Shown in pieces: positions 53,083-62,072 of a stretch of DNA of 64,000 nucleotides. Under the pieces are notes generated by a model, which was not told the DNA's origin, did not search any database, and saw nothing but the letters and a program-made list of their open reading frames with translations. Location of the stretch: NCBI GenBank assembly GCA_963700895.1, contig CAVOZI010000027.1, positions 45,131 through 109,130 on the forward strand, read 5' to 3'. This DNA is from Anderseniella sp963700895 (GTDB lineage Bacteria; Pseudomonadota; Alphaproteobacteria; Rhizobiales; Aestuariivirgaceae). The position numbers and the translations under genes are program-made. Each line of letters begins with the position of its first letter. The first letter of the stretch is position 1.

Positions 53083-53176
53083 GAAAAAATGTGTCGCTAT
53101 CGGGATTGCGGCCTGGGGAAGTTCCGCGCCATTCTTGAACCATCATTCACCCGCCGTCGAGAGGCTCTACCTGAAA

Positions 53177-54358
53177 ATGACCCAAGCCGTGCTGCATTTC
53201 CCGCGTGAAGAGTACGCCGCCCGCATCGCAAGGACACGTGCCGCCATGTCCGAACGCGGACTGGACCTCGTCATCGTGTCGGACCCGTCCAACATGGGCT
53301 GGCTGACCGGCTATGACGGCTGGTCGTTCTACGTGCACCAGGCCGTGCTGGTGGGCCTTGAAGGCGAACCCGTGTGGTGGGGGCGCGGCATGGATGCCAA
53401 CGGCGCCTACCGCACCGCCTTCATGAACCACGACAACATCATCGGCTACCCTGACCACTTCGTTCAGTCCACCGAGCGCCACCCGATGGACCACCTGTCC
53501 GGCATCATCAAGGAACGCGGCTGGGAGAAAGCCCGCATCGGCGTCGAGATGGACAATTACTGGTTTACCGCCGCCGCATGGGAAAGCCTCAAGGCGCACC
53601 TGCCGGATGCAAGGTTCAGCGATGCTGCAGGGCTGGTGAACTGGCAGCGGGCCATCAAGTCGGCCAACGAGATCGAGTTCATGCGCCGCGCCGCCAGGAT
53701 CGTCGAGCGGATGCACGCCACCATCGTCGAGATGGCGGAGGTGGGCCTGCCCAAGAACCGGCTTGTGGCGGAGCTCTACAAGGTGTCGGTGGAAGGCGCG
53801 GACGGGCATTGGGGCGACTATCCGGCCATCGTGCCGATGCTGCCGTCGGGCATGGATGCCACCGCCCCGCACCTGACCTGGGACGACCGGCCGTTCCAGT
53901 CGGGCGAAAGCACGTTCTTCGAGATCGCGGGCTGCTACCGGCGCTACAACTGCCCGCAGTCGCGCACGCTGTTTCTCGGCAAGGTACCGCAGAAGTACCT
54001 CGATGCCGAGAAGGCGGTGCTGGAAGCCGTCGATGCGGGCCTCGAGAAGGCAAGGCCGGGCAACACCTGCGAAGACATCGCCATTGCCTTCTACGACACG
54101 CTGGAACGGCACGGGTTCTCCAAGGACTCGCGCACCGGGTATTCCATCGGCCTGAGCTATCCGCCGGACTGGGGCGAGCGCACCATGTCGTTCCGCCGCG
54201 GCGACAAGAACGTGCTGAAGCCGGGGATGATCTTCCACTTCATGCCGGCGTTGTGGCTGGACGACGGGGGTCTTGAGATCACCGAGCCGATCCTGATCAC
54301 CGAAACCGGCGTCGAGACCTTGTGCAACACCCCGCGCCGGTTGAACGTCAAGGGCTGA
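53177..54358 (+). CDS. doeA: M24-family creatinase/ectoine hydrolase-like enzyme
   Basis: Pita-bread-fold protein of 393 residues (ATG 53177). The N-terminal domain carries DPSNMGWLTGYDGWSFYVHQ, and the C-terminal domain carries IVERMHATIVEMAEVGLP, PHLTWDDRPFQSGESTFFEI, SIGLSYPPDWGERTMSFR and the MIFHFMPALWLDDGGLEITE block. These match ectoine hydrolases (DoeA/EutD), which open the ectoine ring as the first step in using this osmolyte as carbon and nitrogen source. Creatinase or Xaa-Pro peptidase are family alternatives. DoeB and other doe genes are not adjacent. It diverges from the FAD oxidoreductase gene. Confidence 0.78.
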   Translation: MTQAVLHFPREEYAARIARTRAAMSERGLDLVIVSDPSNMGWLTGYDGWSFYVHQAVLVGLEGEPVWWGRGMDANGAYRTAFMNHDNIIGYPDHFVQSTERHPMDHLSGIIKERGWEKARIGVEMDNYWFTAAAWESLKAHLPDARFSDAAGLVNWQRAIKSANEIEFMRRAARIVERMHATIVEMAEVGLPKNRLVAELYKVSVEGADGHWGDYPAIVPMLPSGMDATAPHLTWDDRPFQSGESTFFEIAGCYRRYNCPQSRTLFLGKVPQKYLDAEKAVLEAVDAGLEKARPGNTCEDIAIAFYDTLERHGFSKDSRTGYSIGLSYPPDWGERTMSFRRGDKNVLKPGMIFHFMPALWLDDGGLEITEPILITETGVETLCNTPRRLNVKG

Positions 54359-54376
54359 CACCGGAGAGGCTGAGAC

Positions 54377-54892
54377 TTGGCGCAACGCACCCGCAAGACC
54401 CTGAAAATCCTGCACAGCCTGGCTGCCTGCGGCATGATCGGGGCGCTTGCGGGCTATGGCATCCTGCTGGTCTACGGGCCGCAGGACACGCCGCAACAAT
54501 ATGCAGACCTGCGCGCCAGCATCAGCGCGCTGTGTGATTACCTGCTGGTGCCTTCACTGGCCGTGGCGCTGGTGAGCGGGCTGCTTTCAATGGCCGTGCA
54601 CGCACCGTTCCTCGACCAGCGCTGGGCGTGGGCCAAGGCGGCACTCGGCATCTCGATGTTCGAGGGCACGCTCGGTTTCGTCGGCCACAAGGCCACCGCT
54701 GCGCGCGAGTTTGCCGCAAAGGTGGCTGATGGCACGGCCACCCAGGCACAGCTGCAAGAGGCCATCGCCAGCGAGTGGACAGCGCTGGGGGTGGTGCTGG
54801 CACTGACCCTTGGCAACGTCGTCCTCGGCGTGTGGCGGCCCTCCTTGCGCGGACGCACGCCGAAGGTGTCCGGCGTAAAGGCCGAAGGCTGA
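54377..54892 (+). CDS. DUF2269-like integral membrane protein
   Basis: Protein of 171 residues starting with TTG 54377, supported by GGAGAGG at 54363-54369. Four hydrophobic helices are visible (about residues 8-33, 52-75, 85-105 and 133-153), with the conserved-looking first helix LKILHSLAACGMIGALAGYG and WAWAKAALGISMFEGTLGFVGH. This layout resembles the DUF2269 family of predicted membrane proteins of unknown function. It follows the ectoine-hydrolase-like gene by 18 bases and may be cotranscribed. No function can be inferred. Confidence 0.65.
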   Translation: MAQRTRKTLKILHSLAACGMIGALAGYGILLVYGPQDTPQQYADLRASISALCDYLLVPSLAVALVSGLLSMAVHAPFLDQRWAWAKAALGISMFEGTLGFVGHKATAAREFAAKVADGTATQAQLQEAIASEWTALGVVLALTLGNVVLGVWRPSLRGRTPKVSGVKAEG

Positions 54893-54973
54893 GGGCAGGC
54901 GTCAGGCAGTCATCAACCGGCCTGCCTGTTCGCGCCGTTGCAAGTTGCAATGGCCCGCTTCAGCCCGGCTGCG

Positions 54974-55786
54974 TCAGTCGAACATGTCCGGCTGGTCGAT
55001 GACGAGCTGGTTCCAGATGGTCTGGAAATGCAGCCAGCCGATATAGTCGCTGCCGACGTGTTCGCGGCTGTAGCGGGCCCGGTCGGGCTTGACATAGGTC
55101 GGCTGGATGCCGCTGGCGGCGATGTCGAGTTGCTGCTTGCAGCACCGCTCCAGCGCGATGAACCAGAACGCGGCTGAATCGATGCTGTGCCGGCTGGCAG
55201 TCAGCAGGCCGTGGTTCTGGTGCAGTGCTGCCTTCACGCCCTTGAATGCCTTGGCGACGTTCGATCCGGCGTGGTTTTCCACCGCCACGGCACCGGCCTC
55301 GTCACCGATGATCACGTGGTCCTCGAAGAACGCGCAGGCGTCCTGGGTGATCGGCTCGATCGGGCGTCCGGTGGCGCACCAGGCCGTGCCATAGACGGTG
55401 TGGGCGTGGCACATGGCGATGATGTCGGGGTGCTCTTCATGCACGTTGGCGTGCAGGATGAAGCCTGCCCGGTTGACCGCGTAGTTGCCTTCGATGACGC
55501 GTCCGGCGTGATCGACCAGGATCAGGTTCGACACCTTCACCTTGTCGAAGTGGATGCACATAGGGTTGGTCCAGTAGAGTTCCGGATGCTCCGGGTCGCG
55601 CACCGTCAGGTGCCCGGCAAAGCCGTAGTCGAAGCCCTGCAGCGCGAACGCCCGGCATGCCGCCACCAGGCGCTGCTTGCGGTGGCGGCGCTCGTCGGCC
55701 ACGTTGTTGAACTCGGGCAGCTCCGGAAAGATCAGGCCCTCCTGTTCGGGCTGGTACACCGAGACTCGGTTTCCAAGATCAAGCAT
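54974..55786 (-). CDS. Class II aldolase/adducin-family protein
   Basis: Protein of 270 residues in the class II aldolase/adducin fold. The zinc ligands are visible in MCHAHTVYGTAW (two His) and in QNHGLLTAS (third His), and the N-terminal part has FALQGFDYGFAGHLTVRDPE in the expected substrate-binding position. Family members include L-fuculose-phosphate aldolase and L-ribulose-phosphate epimerase, but this subgroup, with its HANVHEEHPDIIAM block, is usually uncharacterised. It is isolated and converges with the DUF2269-like gene. The substrate is unknown. Confidence 0.85.
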   Translation of the reverse strand: MLDLGNRVSVYQPEQEGLIFPELPEFNNVADERRHRKQRLVAACRAFALQGFDYGFAGHLTVRDPEHPELYWTNPMCIHFDKVKVSNLILVDHAGRVIEGNYAVNRAGFILHANVHEEHPDIIAMCHAHTVYGTAWCATGRPIEPITQDACAFFEDHVIIGDEAGAVAVENHAGSNVAKAFKGVKAALHQNHGLLTASRHSIDSAAFWFIALERCCKQQLDIAASGIQPTYVKPDRARYSREHVGSDYIGWLHFQTIWNQLVIDQPDMFD

Positions 55787-55918
55787 GGGCGGGTTCCTTC
55801 CATATGTCGGGTTGACCAGCTTTCTGGGCGTGGACGCCAGCGGCTGATTTCATGGGTACACTCTGAAAGCAGTGCGGCGGCGGATCAACCGGTTTCTGGC
55901 GGTGAGCGGCAGCCGCGG

Positions 55919-58051
55919 TCAGCCGAAGGACGGCATGCCCAGAAGGTCGCGTATCCCCGGTACCTGGTCAATCGCCCAGCGCAATTGCTGCAGGTTGAGG
56001 CTGTCGAGTTGCTTCGGGTCCACCTTGTTGCCGAGCTTCAGGCCGGCCTCGATGTCGCGCAATTGCTGGCGCAGTATCGCGTCCAGCAGCACGCGGTGGG
56101 CTTCCATCAGGTCGTCGATGGCGTGGGCCGCCTCGATGCCCAGCTCGCGCGCTGCGGCCAGCCTGCCCGGGGTCGAGCGCACGGCAAGCCCGTGGCGCAG
56201 GGCAATCGAGCGGGCGCACGAGAACAGCGGCATCAACCCGCATTTCTTCAGGTCAACCCGCCCGTCGTCCAGCTTGAACCGGCCGAGCCACCCGACCGGT
56301 GACTCGAAGTCTCCGGCCCGCAAGCCCATGGCGTGCAGGAAGCCCTTCGCCTCGCCCGCCGCGGCAAGGGCGTCGCGGATCAGGGCACCGAACAGTTCCT
56401 GGTCGCCATGCACGGCCACCGCATCGAAGAAGATGTCGGAGTCGAGAATGTCTTCCGGACGCGATCTGGTCAGCCAGTCCGATACCGTCGTGCGCCAGCG
56501 CGCGGCATCCTTCCGCCACGAGGGGTGCGAGGCCATGATGTTGCCCTTGCAGTAGGTGACGCCGGCATCGTTGAGCGTGTCGGCCACGATCTGGCCAAGC
56601 CCGGCAAACCAGGTGTCCACGGGGCCGCCCTCGTCGCCATCCTCGTAGATGATGGCATTGTCCTGGTCCATCGCCAGCAGGCTTTCGCCACGCCCGCCGG
56701 AGCCGAGAACGAACATCGCATAGCGTTGCGGCGGCTCACCCTTGCCGTCCGCCTTCATCTGCCGTTCGGCCAGAACGCAGGCCCGCGCGGTCAGGGCCCG
56801 CAGCTCCCGCGAAACAACCGACGCGATGTCGCGCGAGTCCACGTCTTCCGACACCAGCCCGCGCACCACGGTCGTCAGCCCCGCCCACACCTTGCCAAGC
56901 TCAGCCGGGGTGCGCGCCTGGTCGATGCTGTCGCCCAGCAGTACCGCGCCACCTGCGCGTTGCTTCAGCAGGTCGCGCGCGCTCAGCGCCCCGGTCAGCT
57001 TGCCGGCCTCGTCCACCACGCCGAGATGGCGGAACCCGCCACCGGTCATCGTGGTCACCGCGCGATAGACGAACTCGTCCTGGCTGATCGATACCAGCGG
57101 AAACTTCGCCAGCGACTGCACCGGCTTCGACAGGGCGTCTGCGCCCATCTCGTCGATACCGCGCAGCACGTCGCGCTCGGTCAGGATGCCGGGCGCTCCG
57201 CCGGCCTCGGGCGGACTGACGAACACCGAGCTTGTGCGGTTCGTCATCATGGTGGCCAGCGCCGCCTTTACCGGCGTGTCCGGTTCCACCTGCAGGGGCG
57301 AGGCGTGCATCACGTCGCGCACCCGGTGCCGGTAGGGGTAGCTGTCGATGCGCATGTACTCGCTGACAGCGGCAGGCCGGGTACGGTCGGGCTGCACAAC
57401 GTCGTGCCAGCCGGCCTGCGTTTCCATGGCCAGCCGTGAGCCCATGGCAAGACACGCCCGTTCCGCCTGTGACAGGGTGATGATCCCCTTCTGCTTCAGC
57501 TTCGGGATCAGCCCTTGGAACACCTGCAAGGTCAGCTCGGCGTCGGCAATGGCCCGGTGCCTGCCGCCGATCTCGACGCCAAGCCAGCTTGCTGCCATGT
57601 CCAGTGACTGTTCGGGCAGTTCCGGTGCGACCAGTTGCACGAGATGGCGCACGTCGAGGCTGCGGGGTGCGTGCCATTTCAGCCCGTGGCGTTCATGCTC
57701 GGCCTTCAGGATGCCCAGGTCGAAGCCGATTGAGTAGCCCAGCACCACGGTGTTGCCGCACCATTTCGCGAACGCCGCCATCACCGGCTTGAACGTCCCG
57801 GCACCGGCGACATCGGCATCGGTGATGGTGTGGATGGCGGTGGATGCGGCCGGGATCGGAACCTGCGGGTTGATCAGCCGCGAGAAATCATCCTCGCGCA
57901 TTGCCTGGCCGTCACTGATGCGGATCGCCCCGATCTCGATGACCCGGTCTTCAGTGACCTTGAGACCCGTGGTCTCGGTATCCATCACCACTGCCGGTAC
58001 CATGGCCAGCGGCAGGCCGGACAAACCCGTTCTTTGCACCGTGAATGACAT
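55919..58051 (-). CDS. DnaQ-like exonuclease fused to CBS pair and DUF294 nucleotidyltransferase
   Basis: Three-module protein of 710 residues. Residues 15-200 form a DEDDh 3'-5' exonuclease (DTETTG at 24-29, HTITD, GYSIGFDLGIL, GGRHRAIADAE). Residues 235-365 form a CBS pair (VRDVMHASPLQVEPDTPVKA, LVSISQDEFVYRAVTTMTGG). Residues 400-710 form a DUF294/GlnD-like nucleotidyltransferase (FVLGSGGRGESLLAMDQDNA) with its helical C-terminal domain. All catalytic residues of the exonuclease and the nucleotidyltransferase GS-DxD motif appear intact. CBS domains usually bind adenosine nucleotides, so activity may respond to energy or nucleotide signals. The combined role is unknown. Confidence 0.88.
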   Translation of the reverse strand: MSFTVQRTGLSGLPLAMVPAVVMDTETTGLKVTEDRVIEIGAIRISDGQAMREDDFSRLINPQVPIPAASTAIHTITDADVAGAGTFKPVMAAFAKWCGNTVVLGYSIGFDLGILKAEHERHGLKWHAPRSLDVRHLVQLVAPELPEQSLDMAASWLGVEIGGRHRAIADAELTLQVFQGLIPKLKQKGIITLSQAERACLAMGSRLAMETQAGWHDVVQPDRTRPAAVSEYMRIDSYPYRHRVRDVMHASPLQVEPDTPVKAALATMMTNRTSSVFVSPPEAGGAPGILTERDVLRGIDEMGADALSKPVQSLAKFPLVSISQDEFVYRAVTTMTGGGFRHLGVVDEAGKLTGALSARDLLKQRAGGAVLLGDSIDQARTPAELGKVWAGLTTVVRGLVSEDVDSRDIASVVSRELRALTARACVLAERQMKADGKGEPPQRYAMFVLGSGGRGESLLAMDQDNAIIYEDGDEGGPVDTWFAGLGQIVADTLNDAGVTYCKGNIMASHPSWRKDAARWRTTVSDWLTRSRPEDILDSDIFFDAVAVHGDQELFGALIRDALAAAGEAKGFLHAMGLRAGDFESPVGWLGRFKLDDGRVDLKKCGLMPLFSCARSIALRHGLAVRSTPGRLAAARELGIEAAHAIDDLMEAHRVLLDAILRQQLRDIEAGLKLGNKVDPKQLDSLNLQQLRWAIDQVPGIRDLLGMPSFG

Positions 58052-58131
58052 GTTGCGGCGAGGCCTCCTGACATGCGGAAATGACTGACCTGACAGCTAG
58101 CGGCAAACGGGCCGAACTGCCTTGCGCAAGA

Positions 58132-58800
58132 TCAACTGGACGCGCCACGTCCCTGCACGTCGCGCACAACGGCATCCGCATCGAGCCTCGCGGTAAACTC
58201 GCGGCGCACGTCGATCCAGGCGAACTTCATCGAGTTCTCGACGATCTCTCCATCGTACTGCTTGAGCTGGTCGGAAATCGGTGCCCACTTCAGCAGGGCT
58301 GCGGGGCTGAGCTTGAAGTTTTCCGCGAGTGTCGCGCCGAAGTCCCAGTCGGTGCCTTCCAACCGCTTGTCGAAGGTGGCCCTGGCCGGGGCCGATTCAA
58401 GGTTGAATGCCACGTTCACTTCTTCATTTTCGGCGATGCCGAACGCAAAGATTTCGCGGGCAAGCTGCTCCTTGCGTGCGGCCGGTATGCCTGATCCCTT
58501 GAGTGATACTGACACGGCGTAGATGGTCAGGTCTGACAGGCTCGCTGCAAAGATCTGGGCGGCCGCGATGTTGATCGACTGCCGGTAGATCTCGTCGTTG
58601 AACGCTTCCGGCCACTTGGTACCCATGCGGGTCTTCAGGTAACCATACAGCTTTTTCTGGGTGACGAACGCTGCGCGGGCGGACACGAATCGTTGCAGGG
58701 CTTCGACCGAATCAATCGGCGCCGAGTCGCGTTTTACCGTCAGTGCAGAAATGACCATCCTGCTGGTGGAAAAAATCCTGTTGAAGAAATCGCTGATCAC
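58132..58800 (-). CDS. Conserved-looking hypothetical protein (222 residues)
   Basis: Soluble-looking protein of 222 residues. The N-terminus is amphipathic (MISDFFNRIFSTSRMVISAL), the middle helical (VSARAAFVTQKKLYGYLKTRMG, then IYRQSINIAAAQIFAASLSD), and the C-terminus ends DADAVVRDVQG. No catalytic motif, signal peptide or membrane helix is evident. I do not recognise a function. The gene follows the DUF4212 gene divergently and precedes the exonuclease-CBS-DUF294 gene by 80 bases on the same strand, so the two may be cotranscribed. Confidence 0.7.
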   Translation of the reverse strand: MISDFFNRIFSTSRMVISALTVKRDSAPIDSVEALQRFVSARAAFVTQKKLYGYLKTRMGTKWPEAFNDEIYRQSINIAAAQIFAASLSDLTIYAVSVSLKGSGIPAARKEQLAREIFAFGIAENEEVNVAFNLESAPARATFDKRLEGTDWDFGATLAENFKLSPAALLKWAPISDQLKQYDGEIVENSMKFAWIDVRREFTARLDADAVVRDVQGRGASS

Positions 58801-58965
58801 GAAATGCCTATCCTGTTCAAATTCCGGCGATTCAGTGGCACAAATCCGGCGGCAAGGCGACGGGCTGGTGCATTAAACCTTTGTTTACGTTGCTTCGCAT
58901 GGCCGGAAGTGCCCTAATCCCCCGCGTGTGTGCCAAACTCGGCACGCTCACAGGAGGAAATCAAT

Positions 58966-59229
58966 ATGTCTGACACTAATATACAAGCCAGACAGCGGCA
59001 CTGGGTGAAAACTCGAAATCTGACCTACGTGGTGCTGGCCTTGTGGGTGCTTTTCGGAATTATCCTGCCGTACATGGCTACCAGCCTGAACTCGATGTCG
59101 TTCCTCGGCTTCCCGCTGGGCTACTACATGTGCGTCCAGGGCTCACTGATCGCCTTCGTGGTGCTGATCTGGGTCCAGAACTGGCGCCAGGATGCCATCG
59201 ATGATGAATTCGGCGTTGGCGAAGAGTAA
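58966..59229 (+). CDS. DUF4212 small subunit of a sodium:solute symporter
   Basis: Small membrane protein of 87 residues started at ATG 58966 behind a strong AGGAGG ribosome-binding site. It has two transmembrane helices (TYVVLALWVLFGIILPYM, YYMCVQGSLIAFVVLIWV) and the conserved end VQNWRQDAIDDEFGVGEE, typical of DUF4212. This partner is normally encoded directly upstream of an acetate-permease-like symporter, as here (next gene 11 bases downstream). It probably assembles with that symporter in the inner membrane. Confidence 0.9.
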   Translation: MSDTNIQARQRHWVKTRNLTYVVLALWVLFGIILPYMATSLNSMSFLGFPLGYYMCVQGSLIAFVVLIWVQNWRQDAIDDEFGVGEE

Positions 59230-59240
59230 GGGGCAGGAAA

Positions 59241-61055
59241 ATGGCTACAGAAACAAAGAAATCTGCCAAATTTACCGACAATCTTGGCAAGATCTACGCA
59301 ATGTATACGGGCGGGTTCCTCGCCTTCTTCGCCTTCATGGCGGTCCTCGAGCAAATGGGCATGGGCCCCAGGGCCATAGGTGTCGGCTTCGTGCTGTTCA
59401 CCATCTCGATCTATGCCCTCATCGGCTGGCTGTCGCGTACAACAGAGGTTGATGCCTACTACGTGGCGGGCCGCGAGGTTCCGGCATTGTACAACGGCAT
59501 GGCCACCGCAGCCGACTGGATGTCGGGTGCATCGTTCGTGGCTCTGGCTGGCGGCATCTACTTCGGCGGTTACCCGTACCTCGGGTTCATCGTCGGCTGG
59601 ACCGGCGGCTATGTGCTGGTGAACTCGCTGATGGCGCCTTACCTGCGCAAGTTCGGCTGCTACACGGTGCCAGACTTCATCGGCACCCGTTACGGCGGCA
59701 ACCTGGCCCGCTTCTGCGCGATCGTCGTGCTGGTGGCTGCGTCGTTCACCTACGTGACCGCGCAGATCAACGCCACCGGAACCATCGCTGCGCAGACGCT
59801 CGGCGTGCCGTTCGAATTCGGCGTGTACCTCGGCCTGGCAGGCATCTTCGTCTGCTCGATGCTGGGTGGCATGCGCGGCGTGACCTGGACCCAGGTGGCC
59901 CAGTACATCGTGCTGATCATCGCCTACCTGGTTCCGATCCTGTGGATGTCCAGCAAGCAGGGTTTCGGCATCATCCCGCACTTCTCGTACGGTGAAGCCG
60001 TTGCCCGCATTGCCGAACTGGAAGCCATGTACGGTCTGGAAAAGGCCAAGGAAGCAGTTGCCGGCGTGTCGGTTCTGACCACGCCAGCCAATGCTCCTGC
60101 CGGTGGCGAATGGAAGATGGTCACGCTGGCCATTGCCATGATGACGGGTACGGCATCACTGCCGCACATCCTGATGCGCTACTTCACCACGCCGTCCGTG
60201 CGCTCTGCACGCCGGTCGGTGGGCTGGTCGCTGTTCTTCATCTTCCTGCTGTACTTCTCGGCACCGGTGCTTGCCACCCTGTCGAAGATCCAGCTGCTCG
60301 ACCCGAACTACGCCACGGCGGTGATCGGCAAGTCGATCGAGGAAGTCCAGAACCTGGAGTGGATCAAGCGGTGGGCTGATGTGGGCATGGTCGCCGTCGT
60401 TGACCAGTCCGGTGACGGTATCGTCCAGCTCAACGAGTTCTTCATGCGTCCCGACATTGTCGTGCTCGCCACCCCGGAAATCGCAGGCTTGCCCTACGTG
60501 ATCTCCGGCCTCGTGGCTGCCGGTGGCCTTGCTGCCGCCATGTCGACCGCTGACGGTCTCCTGTTGGCCATTGCCAACGCCTTGTCGCATGACCTGTACT
60601 ACAAGATCATCGACCCGAAGTCGGACACCAAGAAGCGTCTCATCGTGGCGCGTGTGCTGCTCCTGGTCATCGGTCTTGGTGCGGCGTTCATCGCCTCGCT
60701 GAAACTGACCGGGATCCTCGGGGCAGTGGCCTGGGCGTTCTGCTTCGCCAACTCCGGCCTGTTCTTCCCGCTGGTGCTTGGTATCTGGTGGAAGCGCGCC
60801 AACACTGCAGGCGCCATTGCCGGCATGGTTGCAGGCTTTGTCGTCGGCTCGTGGTACCTCTACATGGTGTATGCCGGTGGCATGACCCCATGGTTCGAGC
60901 TCGACCACCTGCGCTTCGGCATCGTCGGCATGGCAGCCAGCCTCATCGCCATGGTGGTGGTGACGTTGCTGACACCGGCTCCGTCCAAGGAAATCCAGGA
61001 CATGGTCGACGAAGTGCGCATTCCAAGTGGCAAGACCATTCTTGGTCACCACTAG
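59241..61055 (+). CDS. Sodium:solute symporter (ActP-like, VC_2705 type)
   Basis: Secondary transporter of 604 residues in the SSS family with about 13 transmembrane helices. Typical blocks are YYVAGREVPALYNGMATAAD, the KFGCYTVPDFIGTRYGG segment, LGGMRGVTWTQVAQYIVLI, GTASLPHILMRYFTTPSVRS and AAAMSTADGLLLAIANALSH. It probably imports acetate or another monocarboxylate with sodium. It is encoded with the DUF4212 small subunit 11 bases upstream, and a strong intrinsic terminator follows the stop codon by about 20 bases. An extra-membrane insertion near residues 250-290 fits the VC_2705 subgroup. Confidence 0.9.
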   Translation: MATETKKSAKFTDNLGKIYAMYTGGFLAFFAFMAVLEQMGMGPRAIGVGFVLFTISIYALIGWLSRTTEVDAYYVAGREVPALYNGMATAADWMSGASFVALAGGIYFGGYPYLGFIVGWTGGYVLVNSLMAPYLRKFGCYTVPDFIGTRYGGNLARFCAIVVLVAASFTYVTAQINATGTIAAQTLGVPFEFGVYLGLAGIFVCSMLGGMRGVTWTQVAQYIVLIIAYLVPILWMSSKQGFGIIPHFSYGEAVARIAELEAMYGLEKAKEAVAGVSVLTTPANAPAGGEWKMVTLAIAMMTGTASLPHILMRYFTTPSVRSARRSVGWSLFFIFLLYFSAPVLATLSKIQLLDPNYATAVIGKSIEEVQNLEWIKRWADVGMVAVVDQSGDGIVQLNEFFMRPDIVVLATPEIAGLPYVISGLVAAGGLAAAMSTADGLLLAIANALSHDLYYKIIDPKSDTKKRLIVARVLLLVIGLGAAFIASLKLTGILGAVAWAFCFANSGLFFPLVLGIWWKRANTAGAIAGMVAGFVVGSWYLYMVYAGGMTPWFELDHLRFGIVGMAASLIAMVVVTLLTPAPSKEIQDMVDEVRIPSGKTILGHH

Positions 61056-61077
61056 TCTGGCCTGAAACAACCATCGA

Positions 61078-61105
61078 GGGCGGAGCTTCGCGGCTCCGCC
61101 CTTTT
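61078..61105 (+). terminator. Rho-independent terminator
   Basis: Perfect nine-base stem GGGCGGAGC (61078-61086) and GCTCCGCCC (61093-61101) around a TTCGCG loop, followed by TTTT. It lies just after the symporter stop and ends the DUF4212/symporter operon. Confidence 0.9.
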
Positions 61106-61143
61106 CATTGCCAAACCGCAGGATCAGGGTTTAGTAGCACCTC

Positions 61144-61506
61144 ATGGAACATCTGCTGTTCATCCACCCCTGGTGGGTCATCGCCATCGACTATGCGCTG
61201 GGCCTCGTCATGTGGACGCTGATCGGCCGCGTTGCCATGAGCTTCTTCCAGGCGGAAGACTCGCAGTTCTTCTTCATGAAGATGTTCGTGAAGCTGACCA
61301 ACCCGGTCATCAAGCTGTTCAAGCCGATCACGCCGTCGTTCCTCGTACCACAGCTGGTCCCGCTGTACGTGGCGTGGTTCTTCTTCATGTTCCGGTTCTA
61401 CCTGATGCCGTGGCTGCTCGGGTATTCGGTCATGGGCATGCTGTCGTTTCCGCTCGAGGGCGAAATCGCGGCGTTCCTGCACAAGCTGTTCACGCCGTCC
61501 TGGTAG
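61144..61506 (+). CDS. YggT-like small membrane protein
   Basis: Membrane protein of 120 residues with an N-terminal helix (AIDYALGLVMWTLIGRVAMS), a loop LTNPVIKLFKPITPSFLVPQ reminiscent of the NPxxxxxRxxxP element of YggT proteins, and two more hydrophobic helices. It begins 39 bases after the terminator, so it has its own promoter. YggT-family proteins are linked to osmotic shock and cell-division or envelope processes, but the assignment here is by pattern and is weak. Confidence 0.6.
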   Translation: MEHLLFIHPWWVIAIDYALGLVMWTLIGRVAMSFFQAEDSQFFFMKMFVKLTNPVIKLFKPITPSFLVPQLVPLYVAWFFFMFRFYLMPWLLGYSVMGMLSFPLEGEIAAFLHKLFTPSW

Positions 61507-61512
61507 GGGCGG

Positions 61513-62070
61513 CTAATCGCTCAGCGTTCCCGTCCGGCGCTGTGTCAGCACCATCAGTGCGTCGGCGATGTGGGTGTCGGCGATGTTGTAGTCGCCTGCC
61601 TCGACCCGGATCTTGTGCGCCTCATGCAGCACGTCCGCGTGGGTAAAGCCGAACGGCGGGTCGAACTTGTAGCACGCCAGTTCCAGTAGCTGGCCCAGCG
61701 GCTCGCGGAAATAGAACGAGTCCATGAAGCCGCGGTCCACTTCGCCCGAGTTGGGAAAGCCTGCATCGTTCATCCGCTCGACCGCCTGAGTATAGGTGGC
61801 GCGCGACACGATGAACGCCAGGTGATGCAGCGTGCCGATGGCGTTCGGGTTGGGCCGGTTGTCCGGCGTCAGGTCCTCGCGGGTGAAGATGGTGATGAGA
61901 CGGCCATCGCCGGGGTCGAAGTACAAATGGTTGGTGTCCGGGTCGTCGAGGTTTGGCTGCTCGAACACGAACGGCATGCCGAGGATGCCTTCCCAGAAGT
62001 CGATGGAGGTTTGCCGGTCGGCCCCGTTCAGCGTGATGTGGTGTACCCCTTGCGTCTGGATCACGGCCAT
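61513..62070 (-). CDS. VOC-family (glyoxalase/dioxygenase-like) protein
   Basis: Protein of 185 residues, started at ATG 62070 rather than at the longer frame that overlaps the ligase gene. It begins VHHITLNGADRQTSIDFWEG with a metal-ligand His, followed by LGMPFVFEQPN and a second repeat starting LHHLAFIVSRATYTQ. The Glu ligand lies in LGQLLELACYKFDPP. This is the vicinal-oxygen-chelate fold used by glyoxalases, extradiol dioxygenases and epimerases. It follows the acyl-CoA synthetase by 2 bases, so it probably acts in the same pathway, perhaps in aromatic or carboxylic acid breakdown. Confidence 0.83.
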   Translation of the reverse strand: MAVIQTQGVHHITLNGADRQTSIDFWEGILGMPFVFEQPNLDDPDTNHLYFDPGDGRLITIFTREDLTPDNRPNPNAIGTLHHLAFIVSRATYTQAVERMNDAGFPNSGEVDRGFMDSFYFREPLGQLLELACYKFDPPFGFTHADVLHEAHKIRVEAGDYNIADTHIADALMVLTQRRTGTLSD

Positions 62071-62072
62071 GT

